A DNA stretch of 64,000 bases from an uncultured Sulfitobacter sp. (GTDB lineage Bacteria; Pseudomonadota; Alphaproteobacteria; Rhodobacterales; Rhodobacteraceae): assembly GCA_947501805.1 (NCBI GenBank), contig CANMXJ010000001.1, positions 124,001 to 188,000 of the forward strand, in the 5' to 3' direction. Position numbers and translations under genes: made by a program. Positions 45,724 through 55,553 of the stretch are shown here, piece by piece (the first letter of the stretch is position 1; each line of letters begins with the position of its first letter). The notes below the pieces were generated by a model. That model had not been told where the DNA came from. It made no database searches and saw only the letters and a program-made list of their open reading frames with translations.

Positions 45724-46620
45724 ATGGATTGGGACAAACTGCGCATTTTCCATGCGGTTGCAGATGCAGGGTCACTGACCCATGCGGGCGATCGGTTGAA
45801 CCTGTCACAATCTGCCGTGTCACGCCAGATCCGCGGCCTTGAGGAACAGCTTAACACAAATCTGTTCCACCGTCATGCCCGGGGACTGATTCTGACCGAA
45901 CAGGGTGAATTGCTGTTTGATGCCACTGCCGCGATGACTAAACGCCTTGATACCGCCTCTGCCCGTATTCGTGACAGCGAAGAAGAAGTGTTTGGCGAAT
46001 TGCGTGTCACCACCACGACGGGGTTCGGCACCCTCTGGCTTGCGCCGCGCCTGCCCAAACTCTACGAGAAATATCCCGACCTCAAAGTCGACCTAATGCT
46101 GGAAGAACGCGTCTTGGATCTGCCAATGCGCGAGGCAGATGTAGCCATCCGCATGAAAGAGCCGTCACAGGCCGATCTGGTGCGCAAAAAGCTGATGATG
46201 ATACGCATGTGTCTTTATGCGACGCCCAGTTATCTGAAGGCAAACGGCACCCCGCAAACGATCGAGGACATGGCCGATCACCGCCTGATTTGTCAAAATA
46301 CGGAAAGTGCGCAGGTCGGCGCAGGTCTGAATCTTGTGCAACAACTTATGCTGCGCGAAGTGCGATCCTCGCTTACCGTCAACAACTACTTTGGGGTGCT
46401 GCAGGGGGTGCTGCACGATCTCGGCATCGGAGTCCTGCCCGATTACATTACGGACGATTTTCCGGATGTGGTGCAGGTCCTGCATGATATCGAGTCGGCG
46501 GATGTACCAGTATTTCTCGCCTATCCCGAAGAATTACGCCAATCCAAGCGGGTTGCGGCCTTTAAGGACTTCGTGCAAGATGAGATCATTACCTACCGCA
46601 AGCGGTTGAAAGAAAAGTAA
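45724..46620 (+). CDS. LysR family transcriptional regulator
   Basis: 298 residues. N-terminal winged helix-turn-helix (MDWDKLRIFHAVADAGSLTH..., LSQSAVSRQIRGLEEQL, about 1-62) and a C-terminal periplasmic-binding-like effector domain (about 90-290). The ATG at 45724 is chosen because it gives the family start; the frame is open 16 codons further. LysR regulators usually control the divergent neighbour, here the indolepyruvate oxidoreductase gene, so an aromatic 2-oxo acid ligand is a reasonable guess. Confidence 0.93.
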   Translation: MDWDKLRIFHAVADAGSLTHAGDRLNLSQSAVSRQIRGLEEQLNTNLFHRHARGLILTEQGELLFDATAAMTKRLDTASARIRDSEEEVFGELRVTTTTGFGTLWLAPRLPKLYEKYPDLKVDLMLEERVLDLPMREADVAIRMKEPSQADLVRKKLMMIRMCLYATPSYLKANGTPQTIEDMADHRLICQNTESAQVGAGLNLVQQLMLREVRSSLTVNNYFGVLQGVLHDLGIGVLPDYITDDFPDVVQVLHDIESADVPVFLAYPEELRQSKRVAAFKDFVQDEIITYRKRLKEK

Positions 46621-46641
46621 CTTCAGCCAGCCATGCATACA

Positions 46642-46660
46642 GAGCATAGCGGATATGCTC
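46642..46660. other. Hairpin just downstream of the LysR gene
   Basis: GAGCATA, loop GCGGA, TATGCTC: a 7 bp perfect stem 22 bases after the LysR stop. No T-tract on the plus strand, so it is not a canonical terminator; it may protect the mRNA 3' end. Confidence 0.4.
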
Positions 46661-46680
46661 GAAAAATCAGCCAAACTGAC

Positions 46681-46709
46681 TTGATCGGGACCTCCCCGCC
46701 TCCTAATTC
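46681..46709 (+). promoter_or_regulatory. Candidate sigma-70 promoter for a small RNA
   Basis: TTGATC (46681-46686), a 17-base spacer, then TAATTC (46704-46709). The predicted start is near 46716, about 50 bases before a strong terminator and with no coding frame between. Confidence 0.5.
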
Positions 46710-46715
46710 ACTCAC

Positions 46716-46796
46716 ATAGGGTTTGACGGACCACAGGTCTGTTGCTCTATACCTCCCTGTTGGACTTGGCCGAGCTTTATGCTCGGCCTTTTTTTT
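46716..46796 (+). ncRNA. Candidate trans-acting small RNA with exposed CCUCCC motif
   Basis: About 80 nt predicted from promoter to terminator. It would fold as a 5' hairpin (ACGGACC, loop ACA, GGTCTGT, about 46726-46742), a single-stranded linker containing CTATACCTCCCTGTTGG, and a 3' Rho-independent terminator hairpin. CCUCCC is complementary to Shine-Dalgarno sequences. Several alphaproteobacterial sRNA families (for example CcsR/alpha-r14) use such anti-SD motifs. Membership in any named family is not established; this is an inference from layout. Confidence 0.55.
46768..46796 (+). terminator. Rho-independent terminator
   Basis: GGCCGAGC, loop TTTAT, GCTCGGCC, then eight T. Textbook form, 148 bases after the LysR stop and 97 bases before the MscS gene. 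Confidence 0.92.
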
Positions 46797-46892
46797 GTCT
46801 GATCAGGCGGAAATATCAGAAAGAACCGTCCCCCTTGCATGGTTGATCTTTTCCCTGTCTCCTGAACGTCTAATTTTTCGGGGAATTCAGCG

Positions 46893-49181
46893 ATGTTGAA
46901 AAGAACACTTGGCGCTCTTGTCCTGAGCATCGCCACCCTTCTTTCTATTTCAGGCCTGCCCGCGCAAGCGCAATTCAACATCGGCGCATCCAGCGCCGAG
47001 GACGAAACGCCCGTGTTGCCGGACCCGCTGACAACCGAAGCGGCAAACGCGCTGATCTCACGTCTGTCCGACAATGAGGTGCGCGCATTACTGCTGGAGC
47101 AATTGAATACGCAGGCAAAGCAGTCCGAAACAGATGCGGCAGAGGCGGAACGGGAATTTCTCTATCACGCGACAACGGGCGCATGGCAGTCGGTTATTAT
47201 CCCCATCCAGAGACTTCCCGACCTGTTCACCGGTCAGGCAAAAGCGCTGGCGACATTCTATGAGAGAATCGGCGGCGGCTCCGGGCTGTTACAAATGTTG
47301 GGTTACATGGTCCTTGTCTTTGGTATCGCTGGGGTTGCCGAGACCATTTTCCGGCGGTTGACACGGGGGTGGCAAATCCTGCCACCAGCTGATCCTGACA
47401 ACATCACGTTGCGCGAAACCCTGCAATTGCTGGCACAACGTCTCACAACGCAGGTTGTTGCGGTGATCCTGTTTGTCATCGTCGCCATCTCCATTGGCAG
47501 CATGATAATTCCCGCTGCGTTGTTTCCGACCGTAAAGCTTGTCGGCATCTACCTGATCGGTTTCCCGCGCTTTATGCTGGCGATGGCGTTTTTCCTGTTT
47601 GCCCCTCAGAATCCCGAATATCGGTTGCTGAATGTATCAACTCCTGTCGCGCGGGCATTCTGCTTTCATCAGTTCTGGCTGGCATTCCTGATCGGATTTT
47701 CCGGTGCCGTTCAAATTTTCAACGTCACCAACGGTATGGTTCTGGCAGATACACGACTGGGCTTCTGGCTGAACCTTGGTCTGCACATCTATCTTATCGT
47801 TATTTTCTGGCGTTACCGCGAAGGCGGCATCAGCATGATGCGCGGCGCGGACCCTGACGTGACACCGATAGAGGAACGGGCTGCGCAGCTTTACCCCTAT
47901 GCCAATATCTTCATTTTTGTTGCGGTTTGGTGGATCGTCAACATCGTTGTGAGCTACGAGGACTTCGAACTACTGCAAAGCGCGCCACACTACAAAACCA
48001 TGCTCTTGCTCATGTTCGCGCCTGCGATGGACACAACCATCCGCGCCCTTGTGCGACACCTGACACCTGCCATGACGGGCGAAGGGCCGGTGGCCGAACG
48101 CGCCTACAGATCAAACAAACGCGCCTATATCCGCATTGGTCGGGTCGTGATTTTTGCTTTTGTTGTCCTCTCCATTGCCGACTTCTGGGGCATGAGTGCC
48201 ACCGCTCTTGCCACCGCAGGTGTTGGTGCACAGCTTGCCGCCAATGTCATCGAATTCCTGATCATCATGTCGATCGGCTATCTGCTTTATGAGGCGGCCT
48301 CTTTGATCATCAACCGCAAACTGGCGGCGGAACAGACCGCATCAGGCTACATGCCCGACGAACAGGAAATCGGTGGCGACGGCGGCGGCGCAGGTGGCTC
48401 GCGCCTGTCCACGGTTCTGCCCCTCATCCTGCTTGTGACGCGGACTTTCATTGTAACCCTGTTCCTTCTTCTGGGCCTCAGCAACATCGGTGTCGACACC
48501 ACGCCACTGCTTGCCGGTGCCTCCATCGTTGGTCTGGCGATCGGCTTTGGTGCGCAAAAGCTGGTGACGGATGTTGTCTCCGGCATCTTCTTTCTGGTCG
48601 ATGACGCCTTTCGTGTCGGCGAATATGTCACCGTTGAAGGAACCATGGGTACGGTCGAAAAAATTTCGATCCGCTCCATGCAATTGCGCCATCACAAAGG
48701 CCCGGTTCATACGATCCCCTACGGCGAAATCCCCAAGATCACCAATTATTCCCGCGACTGGGTGATCATGAAACTGCGTTTTACGGTGCCGTTTGACAGT
48801 GACCCGATCAAGATCAAGAAAATCTTCAAGAAAATCGGGCAGGAACTGATGGATGCCCCCGAATTCGAAGGGGACTTCCTGCAACCCTTCAAATCCCAAG
48901 GCGTACTGGAAATTGACGAGGTCGGCATGGTGATCCGTGGCAAGTTCATGGCCAAGCCCGGCAAACAATTCATGATCCGCAAGGAAATATTCAATCGCGT
49001 GAACAAGGATTTTGCTGCCAACGGGATCGAATTTGCACGCCGTGAAGTGCGGGTTGCCTTGCCCTCTCTGGAAAACGGCCATGAGTTGACGCCTGAAGAC
49101 TCCGCTGCCATCTCGGCTGCGGCCACACAGGCTGCACAACAACAGGTCGCAGGAGATCCGCCCAAGTCCGAAAACAGATAG
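46893..49181 (+). CDS. Large mechanosensitive channel of the MscS family
   Basis: 762 residues. Signal peptide (1-25, ending PAQAQF), a short periplasmic helical domain, several predicted membrane helices between about 130 and 450, and a C-terminal MscS module. The pore helix and beta-domain entry are seen in [30 protein letters not shown] (two segments, about 541-570), followed by [23 protein letters not shown] flexible acidic/Gly-rich loop ([12 protein letters not shown], about 490) precedes the pore part. It relieves osmotic pressure by opening under membrane tension. Size resembles E. coli YbiO. Monocistronic after the sRNA terminator. Confidence 0.9.
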   Translation: MLKRTLGALVLSIATLLSISGLPAQAQFNIGASSAEDETPVLPDPLTTEAANALISRLSDNEVRALLLEQLNTQAKQSETDAAEAEREFLYHATTGAWQSVIIPIQRLPDLFTGQAKALATFYERIGGGSGLLQMLGYMVLVFGIAGVAETIFRRLTRGWQILPPADPDNITLRETLQLLAQRLTTQVVAVILFVIVAISIGSMIIPAALFPTVKLVGIYLIGFPRFMLAMAFFLFAPQNPEYRLLNVSTPVARAFCFHQFWLAFLIGFSGAVQIFNVTNGMVLADTRLGFWLNLGLHIYLIVIFWRYREGGISMMRGADPDVTPIEERAAQLYPYANIFIFVAVWWIVNIVVSYEDFELLQSAPHYKTMLLLMFAPAMDTTIRALVRHLTPAMTGEGPVAERAYRSNKRAYIRIGRVVIFAFVVLSIADFWGMSATALATAGVGAQLAANVIEFLIIMSIGYLLYEAASLIINRKLAAEQTASGYMPDEQEIGGDGGGAGGSRLSTVLPLILLVTRTFIVTLFLLLGLSNIGVDTTPLLAGASIVGLAIGFGAQKLVTDVVSGIFFLVDDAFRVGEYVTVEGTMGTVEKISIRSMQLRHHKGPVHTIPYGEIPKITNYSRDWVIMKLRFTVPFDSDPIKIKKIFKKIGQELMDAPEFEGDFLQPFKSQGVLEIDEVGMVIRGKFMAKPGKQFMIRKEIFNRVNKDFAANGIEFARREVRVALPSLENGHELTPEDSAAISAAATQAAQQQVAGDPPKSENR

Positions 49182-49263
49182 CGGCAACACACCGCTTTGC
49201 CCTTTTCCCCGCAGCGCCCTTCCTCTAAGACACGGGCCATCGCAGACTTGGGGACGACGTCAC

Positions 49264-51423
49264 ATGCAAGAGCCAGCCATCACCGACGAAGTAATTGCCG
49301 CACACGGGTTTACGGCGGATGAATACGCCGAAGTAAACGCCATTCTCGGCCGCGCTCCGAACTACACGGAAATGGGCATTTTCTCGGCCATGTGGAACGA
49401 GCATTGTTCCTACAAGTCCTCAAAGAAGTGGTTGCGCACCCTGCCGACGGAAGGCCCCCAGGTCATTTGCGGCCCGGGCGAAAATGCGGGCGTGGTCGAT
49501 ATCGGCGACGGTCAGGCGCTGGTGTTCAAGATGGAAAGCCACAACCATCCCAGCTACATCGAACCCTACCAAGGTGCGGCTACAGGCGTTGGTGGCATCC
49601 TGCGCGATGTCTTTACCATGGGCGCGCGCCCCATAGCCGCGATGAACTCGTTGAGCTTTGGCCGCCCCGACCACCCCAAAACCCGTCAGCTTGTGCATGG
49701 CGTGGTGGCTGGTGTCGGCGGCTACGGTAATTGCTTCGGCGTGCCTACCGTGGGCGGTGAAGTCCGCTTTGACACGGCCTATGACGGCAACTGCCTTGTG
49801 AACGCTTTTGCCGCAGGCCTCGCGGATGCAGACAAGATATTTTACTCTGCCGCCTCCGGCGTCGGCATGCCCGTGGTGTACCTCGGGGCCAAGACAGGCC
49901 GTGACGGCGTGGGCGGTGCGACAATGGCCTCAGCCGAATTCGACGACACGATTGAGGAAAAGCGCCCCACCGTGCAGGTTGGCGATCCCTTCACAGAAAA
50001 ACGCCTGATGGAAGCCACGCTTGAGTTGATGGCCACCGGTGCCGTGATCTCCATTCAGGACATGGGGGCCGCGGGCCTGACCTGTTCCGCCGTGGAAATG
50101 GGCGACAAGGGCGGACTTGGCGTGCGTCTGGACCTTGAAAAAGTACCAACCCGCGAACCCAACATGACCGCTTATGAGATGATGCTGTCGGAATCCCAAG
50201 AACGCATGCTGATGGTGTTGAAGCCAGAACTAGAGGCCGAAGCCAAGGCCGTCTTTGACAAATGGGACTTGGATTTTGCCATCGTGGGCGAAACCCTTGC
50301 CGAAGACCGCTTCCTGATCATGCACAACGGCGAACTCAAAGCGGATTTGCCGCTGTCCAAACTCGCCTCCACCGCCCCAGAGTACGACCGCCCATGGGTT
50401 GAGACACCACCCGCAGAACCGCTCTCGGATGTGCCCGGTATTGATCCCGTTGACGGCCTCAAGGCCCTGATTGCAGACCCGAACTATGCCGCGAAAAACT
50501 GGGTGTTTGAGCAATATGACACCATGGTCATGGGTGACAGCGCCCGCACACCGGGCATCGGTGCAGGCATCATCCGTGTGCACGGGACCGACAAATCAAT
50601 CGCCTTCACCTCTGACGTAACCCCACGCTACGTCATGGCAAACCCCGTCGAAGGCGGCAAACAGGCCGTAGCCGAAGCCTATCGCAACCTGACGGCTGTT
50701 GGCGCAACGCCCCTTGCCACCACCGACAACATGAACTTCGGCAACCCCGAAAAGCCCGCGATCATGGGCCAGTTCGTCGGCGCGATCAAAGGCATCGGTG
50801 AAGCGGTCAAATCGCTGGACATGCCCATCGTGTCGGGCAACGTCTCACTTTACAATGAGACCGACGGCACAGGCATCCTTCCTACCCCCACCATCGGCGC
50901 GGTCGGCCTGATCGACCACCCCGATCACATCATCGGCTGTGACGTGCGCGAGGGCCATGTGGCACTGGTTCTCGGCGAAACGACAGGCCACCTCGGCCAG
51001 TCCGCCCTGCTCGCAACCGTCTTTGGCCGCATTGAGGGCGACGCACCCACCGTTGATCTGACCGCTGAAAAAGCCCACGGCGATTTCGTCCGCACGAACC
51101 GCGAGTTAATCAAAGCCTGTACGGACCTCAGCGATGGTGGTCTGGCACTGGCCGCGTTTGAGCTGGCCGAAGCGGCGGGCGTAGGCGTCACCCTTGACGC
51201 CGCTGACACGCCAACACTGTTTGGCGAAGATCAGGCCCGCTACCTGATCGCCTGCAACTTTGATCAAGCCGAAGCACTGATGATCGCAGCCTCCGCCGCG
51301 GGCCTCAGCATCACAACAGTTGGCAAATTCGGCGGCAGTGACGTGAATTTCGGCGGCACATCTACGCCGCTCTCCGAATTGTCCGAAGTGTTTCGCAGCA
51401 CGTTCGAGGCGACTTTTGCCTGA
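49264..51423 (+). CDS. purL: Phosphoribosylformylglycinamidine synthase subunit PurL
   Basis: Fourth step of purine synthesis; the small PurL form that works with separate PurQ and PurS. 719 residues. Signatures: [11 protein letters not shown] (about 40-50), [20 protein letters not shown] (catalytic His region, split here in two; about 89-108), [14 protein letters not shown], and [12 protein letters not shown]. It starts [15 protein letters not shown]. Convergent with the VWA protein gene; stops are 6 bases apart. purQ and purS are not in this window. Confidence 0.97.
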   Translation: MQEPAITDEVIAAHGFTADEYAEVNAILGRAPNYTEMGIFSAMWNEHCSYKSSKKWLRTLPTEGPQVICGPGENAGVVDIGDGQALVFKMESHNHPSYIEPYQGAATGVGGILRDVFTMGARPIAAMNSLSFGRPDHPKTRQLVHGVVAGVGGYGNCFGVPTVGGEVRFDTAYDGNCLVNAFAAGLADADKIFYSAASGVGMPVVYLGAKTGRDGVGGATMASAEFDDTIEEKRPTVQVGDPFTEKRLMEATLELMATGAVISIQDMGAAGLTCSAVEMGDKGGLGVRLDLEKVPTREPNMTAYEMMLSESQERMLMVLKPELEAEAKAVFDKWDLDFAIVGETLAEDRFLIMHNGELKADLPLSKLASTAPEYDRPWVETPPAEPLSDVPGIDPVDGLKALIADPNYAAKNWVFEQYDTMVMGDSARTPGIGAGIIRVHGTDKSIAFTSDVTPRYVMANPVEGGKQAVAEAYRNLTAVGATPLATTDNMNFGNPEKPAIMGQFVGAIKGIGEAVKSLDMPIVSGNVSLYNETDGTGILPTPTIGAVGLIDHPDHIIGCDVREGHVALVLGETTGHLGQSALLATVFGRIEGDAPTVDLTAEKAHGDFVRTNRELIKACTDLSDGGLALAAFELAEAAGVGVTLDAADTPTLFGEDQARYLIACNFDQAEALMIAASAAGLSITTVGKFGGSDVNFGGTSTPLSELSEVFRSTFEATFA

Positions 51424-51429
51424 CGCCGC

Positions 51430-52686
51430 TTAATCCACAGCCGCCATCAAACGCGTTTTCTCGCCTGTATCATCGGGGCGGGAAATCACCGCCGCCAGTT
51501 CTTCGAGCGAAGCAATCGAATGCCCGGCGCGAAAACTGTCCACATGAGGCAACATCGCGCGGATGCCTGCCGCCTTGGGGGCAAAGCCGTCCCAACGCAG
51601 CAAGGGATTTAGCCAGATCAGACGCCGCGCCGTGAGATGCAGGCGCTGCATTTGTCGCGCAAGATCGTCCGGCTTGTCGCGGTCCAACCCGTCCGTGATC
51701 AGCAAAACCACCGCGCCCTGCCCCATGACACGGCGCGACCAGTCGCGGTTGAAAGCCTCAAGGCAGCTCCCGATCCGGGTGCCACCTTCCCAGTCCTGCG
51801 CCTCTGCTCCTGCCGCTGCCAGTGCCGCATCCACATCGCGGGTCGCCAGATGCCGCGTGATGTTGGTCAACCGCGTGCCGAAAGTAAACGCATGCACCTG
51901 CGCCCATCCGGCCCCCTTGGCGTTTGAAACCGCATGCAAAAAATGCAGGATCACGCGAGAATACTGGCTCATGGAGCCAGAAATGTCACACAGCACCACC
52001 AGATTGGGATAACGCGGTCGCGGCTTTTTGAACATCAGCCGGTCCATCTCGCCGCCCTTGCGCAAAGCACGGCGCAGGGTGCGTGCCGCATCTATCCGCC
52101 CCTGCGGCGATGCAGCACTGCGTCTCGAAGGCAACGGCTTTACCGGCAGCGTCAACCGCGCCAGCATACGTTTCGCCTCGGCCATCTCGGCCAAACTCAT
52201 CTGTTCAAAATCAAGCGTGCGCAGCCTCTCCGCGGCCGACATGGTCAGGCTCGCATCCACCTCGATCAGCGCAGCCTCTTCAGGGCTTTCCCCTTCATCG
52301 TCCTGTGGCGGTGCCTCCGCCCCGTCCAGCAGCGCCTCTGCCGCCCTTTTCTCCGCCGCCTGCGCAGGCCGATCCTCTTGCACGCCCCGAATGGCAGGCA
52401 ACATCGCAGCCATCATATGTTCCAGATAGCGCGGGTCACGCCAGTAGAGCCGGAAAAGCTGCGCAAAAATGGTCCGGTGTTCAGGACGGTTCACAAAGCA
52501 GGCATGCAGCGTCCAATAGAAGTCCCGCTTGTTAGAAAACCCCGCTGCCTCAACCGCACGAATGGCGTCGATCACGCGGCCGGGACCTATGGGTAGGCCT
52601 GCACGCCTTAGCGCACGGGCGAAATGGGTGATGTTGCCCGCCAGCTTTGGATCGTCGGGCAACTCTAGGGGGATATGTTCAACCAT
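51430..52686 (-). CDS. VWA domain protein (CoxE-like)
   Basis: 418 residues. The C-terminal von Willebrand A domain has the MIDAS motif DISGSMS (about 237-243) followed by TFGTRLTNITRHL and a DGLDRDKPDDL loop. The N-terminal half is helical with an acidic stretch (DGAEAPPQDDEGESPEEAAL, about 145-164). Proteins of this kind pair with MoxR ATPases to load metals or remodel enzyme complexes (for example CoxE with CoxD in CO dehydrogenase maturation). No CO dehydrogenase genes are here, so the client is unknown. The ATG at 52686 gives MVEHIPLELPDD; 18 codons more are open upstream but pass through a palindromic intergenic element. Confidence 0.87.
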   Translation of the reverse strand: MVEHIPLELPDDPKLAGNITHFARALRRAGLPIGPGRVIDAIRAVEAAGFSNKRDFYWTLHACFVNRPEHRTIFAQLFRLYWRDPRYLEHMMAAMLPAIRGVQEDRPAQAAEKRAAEALLDGAEAPPQDDEGESPEEAALIEVDASLTMSAAERLRTLDFEQMSLAEMAEAKRMLARLTLPVKPLPSRRSAASPQGRIDAARTLRRALRKGGEMDRLMFKKPRPRYPNLVVLCDISGSMSQYSRVILHFLHAVSNAKGAGWAQVHAFTFGTRLTNITRHLATRDVDAALAAAGAEAQDWEGGTRIGSCLEAFNRDWSRRVMGQGAVVLLITDGLDRDKPDDLARQMQRLHLTARRLIWLNPLLRWDGFAPKAAGIRAMLPHVDSFRAGHSIASLEELAAVISRPDDTGEKTRLMAAVD

Positions 52687-52689
52687 GAA

Positions 52690-52740
52690 TGGTTGAAATG
52701 GAGGGCTCTGCCCTCCAAACCTCCCGGGATTTTGAACCAT
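52690..52740. repeat. Palindromic intergenic element between moxR and VWA genes
   Basis: Perfect GGAGGGC-TCT-GCCCTCC hairpin at 52700-52716, flanked by a second, looser inverted pair (GGTTGAAAT at the left, ATTTTGAACC at the right). It lies within a probable two-gene transcript, so it may tune mRNA stability or be a member of a dispersed palindromic repeat family. Confidence 0.6.
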
Positions 52741-52749
52741 TTGGAATTA

Positions 52750-53658
52750 TCATGCGGGTTCTAGACTTGCTTTTGCCTGATCGAGGATGCGTTTGGCTTC
52801 GGAACCGTGTAGTTTGGCGATGTCGTCCTGATATTTCAGAATGGCACCAAGGGTGTCGGCGATCACCTCGGGGCTGAGCGTGATGATATCGAGTGCTAGC
52901 AGGCATTTGGCCCAGTCGATTGTTTCGGCCACGCCGGGTTTCTTGAACAGGTCTTCCGTGCGCAGGTGCTGTACAAAAGCGACCACCTCGCGGCTAAGGT
53001 TTTCGGACGCATCGGGGGCGCGTGCCGAGAGGATTTCCATCTCTCTGTCAAAATCAGGGTAGTCGACCCAGTGATACAGGCAGCGGCGCTTCAACGCATC
53101 GTGGACTTCACGGGTGCGGTTGGAGGTCAGGATCACGATGGGCGGTTCGGGTGCAGTGATTGTGCCCATCTCGGGAATCGTGACCTGAAAGTCGCTGAGC
53201 GCTTCAAGCAGGAACGCTTCAAACGGGGCATCTGTGCGATCCAGCTCGTCGATCAGCAGGATCGGCGCGCCGCGTTCGTCAGGGCGCATCGCCTCAAGCA
53301 ACGGGCGTTCGATCAGAAAATCATCGCTGAACAACTCGGTTGTCAGCGCCTTTTGATCCGCCCCACCTGCCGCTTCGGCCGCGCGGATAGCCACCATCTG
53401 CGCGGGGAAATTCCACTCGTAAACGGCGGATGACGCATCCAGCCCTTCATAGCATTGCAACCGGATCAGCTTGCGGTTCAGCCCTGCGGCCAGCGCTTTG
53501 GCAATCTCGGTTTTACCAACGCCCGCTTCGCCCTCCAGAAACAGTGGACGGCCCAGTTTCAGGCTCAGGAATACAACCGTTCCCAAGGCGCGGCCGCAGA
53601 TATACCCCTGCGCGCCCAGCATTTGCTGCACCCCGTCGATACTTGATATGTCGCTCAT
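52750..53658 (-). CDS. MoxR family AAA+ ATPase
   Basis: 302 residues. Walker A GEAGVGKTE (43-51), Walker B ILLIDELDR (about 129-137), sensor LTSNRTREVHDALKRRCLYHW (about 175-195, arginine-finger region). MoxR proteins act as chaperone-like ATPases with VWA partners; the partner gene follows 63 bases downstream. The start at 53658 gives MSDISSIDGVQQML with a GGAGAG ribosome binding site; 10 upstream codons in frame were rejected. Confidence 0.93.
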   Translation of the reverse strand: MSDISSIDGVQQMLGAQGYICGRALGTVVFLSLKLGRPLFLEGEAGVGKTEIAKALAAGLNRKLIRLQCYEGLDASSAVYEWNFPAQMVAIRAAEAAGGADQKALTTELFSDDFLIERPLLEAMRPDERGAPILLIDELDRTDAPFEAFLLEALSDFQVTIPEMGTITAPEPPIVILTSNRTREVHDALKRRCLYHWVDYPDFDREMEILSARAPDASENLSREVVAFVQHLRTEDLFKKPGVAETIDWAKCLLALDIITLSPEVIADTLGAILKYQDDIAKLHGSEAKRILDQAKASLEPA

Positions 53659-53842
53659 CAGTCTCTCCCCGTTACAGCAAAGGTGCATTTGCGCCGCGCG
53701 GGGTCAAGCACTTAGCCTTGCGGATATGTCACGCGGCACGTCCGCCGTGCATGCCGGATTGACGCGATTCCGTGCTGGTGCCATTATATTCGCAAAGAAC
53801 AAGAGGTTTCGGGGCATCATGCACCCGACCCCAGAGGCGGAT

Positions 53843-53881
53843 ATGAACACGCAACTTTCCCTGCACCAGTGTGCGCGTTGA
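53843..53881 (+). CDS. Possible 12-residue leader peptide coupled to the first glycan gene
   Basis: ATG at 53843 preceded by AGAGGCGG; encodes MNTQLSLHQCAR and stops at a TGA that overlaps the next ATG (TGATG, 53879-53883). Such layouts can couple translation. It may simply be chance. Confidence 0.25.
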   Translation: MNTQLSLHQCAR

Positions 53882-54924
53882 TGGCTGACATGCGTATCAC
53901 AACCGTCACATGTGTGAAGAACGAAGGCCCGTTCCTGCTGGAATGGATCGCCTTTCACCGCGTCATCGGCGTGACGGATTTCCTATTTTATTCAAATGAT
54001 TGCACAGATGCCACGGACCGTTTACTGGACCGTTTGCAAGACCACAGCATTGTCACACATCTGCCCAATCCGGCCACCAACCGCAATTACCAGATGCAGG
54101 CGCTCAAGGCCGCCAAGCAGCATCAGCTGGTGAAAAAAGCAGACTGGGTCTGGATCGCGGATGTCGACGAGTTCATCAATATCCATGTCGGTGATCACAG
54201 CCTGCCCGCCTTGATAGAGGCCTGCGGCGACCCGCAGGCAATTTCCGTGACGTTTCAGTTCATGGCGAACAACGGCATCGAAGAATTTACCGATACACCC
54301 GTGATCAGCCAGTTCCTGCACAGCCATAATCCCGACATCTGGGGCGCGGACACAGCGATCGAGGTCAAGAGCCTTGTGCGGCGCGACTTCCCTGTCGACT
54401 ATTACGGCGCACACCGGCCTTTCCATGACGATGAAAAATCCAGACCCAAATGGACCGATGGATCAGGTCGCCAAGTGCCGCCACCGTTCCGCAAGGCCGC
54501 AAGCAAACGCCGTATCCGCGCTTTTCCTGCCCGTGATGCCCGCCATTTTGCCACGCTGAACCACTACGCTTTGCGCTCGCTCGACAGCTATCTGGTCAAG
54601 AACGACCGTGGTGATGTGAACCGCGAGCACCGTGCGTTTGATGACAGCTATTGGCGCGAACGCAATGATCCTGCGTTCAAGGACGACAGTATACTGCGCT
54701 ATATGGAGCCGTTGCGTGCTGAAATTGATCGCCTATTGGCGCTGCCGGACATCGCGGATTTGCACGCCGAAGCGGTCGCCTTGCACATTGCCAAACGCGA
54801 CGACCTGCTGGCCCAAGACAGCTACCGCGAGATGCAGGCGCAATTGTGTGCGGCGTCACCCTACTCCCAAGCCGAAACAGACATCCGCGCCGAGATCGGT
54901 TTCGAGATCGGACAACTGCCATGA
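53881..54924 (+). CDS. GT2-like glycosyltransferase (first of three related proteins)
   Basis: 347 residues. N-terminal TTVTCVKNEGPFLLEWIAFHR (split, about 6-26), the FYSNDCTDATDRLLDRL element (about 36-52), and the metal-binding DxD as ADVDEFINIHVG (about 95-106). Conserved C-terminal features shared with its two relatives: TDGSGRQVPPPF, LNHYALRSLDSYLVKNDRG. This is the glycosyltransferase 2-like (PF13704-type) group found in roseobacter surface-polysaccharide loci. Donor and acceptor unknown. Start chosen at 53881 (MADMRITTV); 53890 is an alternative. Stop overlaps the next gene by ATGA. Confidence 0.85.
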   Translation: MADMRITTVTCVKNEGPFLLEWIAFHRVIGVTDFLFYSNDCTDATDRLLDRLQDHSIVTHLPNPATNRNYQMQALKAAKQHQLVKKADWVWIADVDEFINIHVGDHSLPALIEACGDPQAISVTFQFMANNGIEEFTDTPVISQFLHSHNPDIWGADTAIEVKSLVRRDFPVDYYGAHRPFHDDEKSRPKWTDGSGRQVPPPFRKAASKRRIRAFPARDARHFATLNHYALRSLDSYLVKNDRGDVNREHRAFDDSYWRERNDPAFKDDSILRYMEPLRAEIDRLLALPDIADLHAEAVALHIAKRDDLLAQDSYREMQAQLCAASPYSQAETDIRAEIGFEIGQLP

Positions 54925-55553
54925 GCCGACTGCGCGTTGTGAACCTTGCCCTGCCCAAGACCGGCACAACCACCCTCACCGACGCCTTGCGTCACGCTGG
55001 GCTGAGCGTCGCCGACTGGCGCATCCGTCCGGGGCAATCGACACGTGATGACATCCCGCGCATGCATCTGGGCAAGATCATCTACGAGGATTACTTTGCC
55101 AGCGGCGATCCCCTTGCACGATTGGACGAATTTGACGTGATCAACGAAATGTCGGCTGTGCGCGAGGACCGTTCGCTGTGGCCGCAAACCGATTGGGGCT
55201 TGCTAAGTGCGATCCGGAACCATCACCCACAGGTGAAATTCATCCTTACCATGCGCGATCCGGCCAAGACCGCCAATTCGATGATGCGCTGGAACAATCT
55301 GGGCAAACGCCGCCTGCCGAATGCCGATATTCCAGGCCTGCCGCGTGGCTTTGGCCGCACCGAAGATGAACTGGCGCGCTGGCTGACGGCGCATTACGCC
55401 TTCTGCCACCACGTTTTTGACGGGCAGGGCAATTTCATGGCCTATGACATTGAAGACGAAGACGCCCAAGACAAGATCAGCGCATATCTTGGCATCGACC
55501 TGCCTTGGTGGGGTCAAAGCAATGTCGGCAAGACCGAGGCCGGAGCAACATGA
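54921..55553 (+). CDS. Small sulfotransferase family protein
   Basis: 210 residues. 5'-phosphosulfate-binding loop LPKTGTTTLTDALRHAG (about 11-27) and 3'-phosphate motif TMRDPAKTANSMMRWN (about 108-123) place it in the PAPS-dependent sulfotransferase superfamily. It probably transfers sulfate to a sugar hydroxyl made by the neighbouring glycosyltransferases. It overlaps the preceding gene by 4 bases and the following one by 4, so all three are translated from one message. Confidence 0.82.
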   Translation: MSRLRVVNLALPKTGTTTLTDALRHAGLSVADWRIRPGQSTRDDIPRMHLGKIIYEDYFASGDPLARLDEFDVINEMSAVREDRSLWPQTDWGLLSAIRNHHPQVKFILTMRDPAKTANSMMRWNNLGKRRLPNADIPGLPRGFGRTEDELARWLTAHYAFCHHVFDGQGNFMAYDIEDEDAQDKISAYLGIDLPWWGQSNVGKTEAGAT

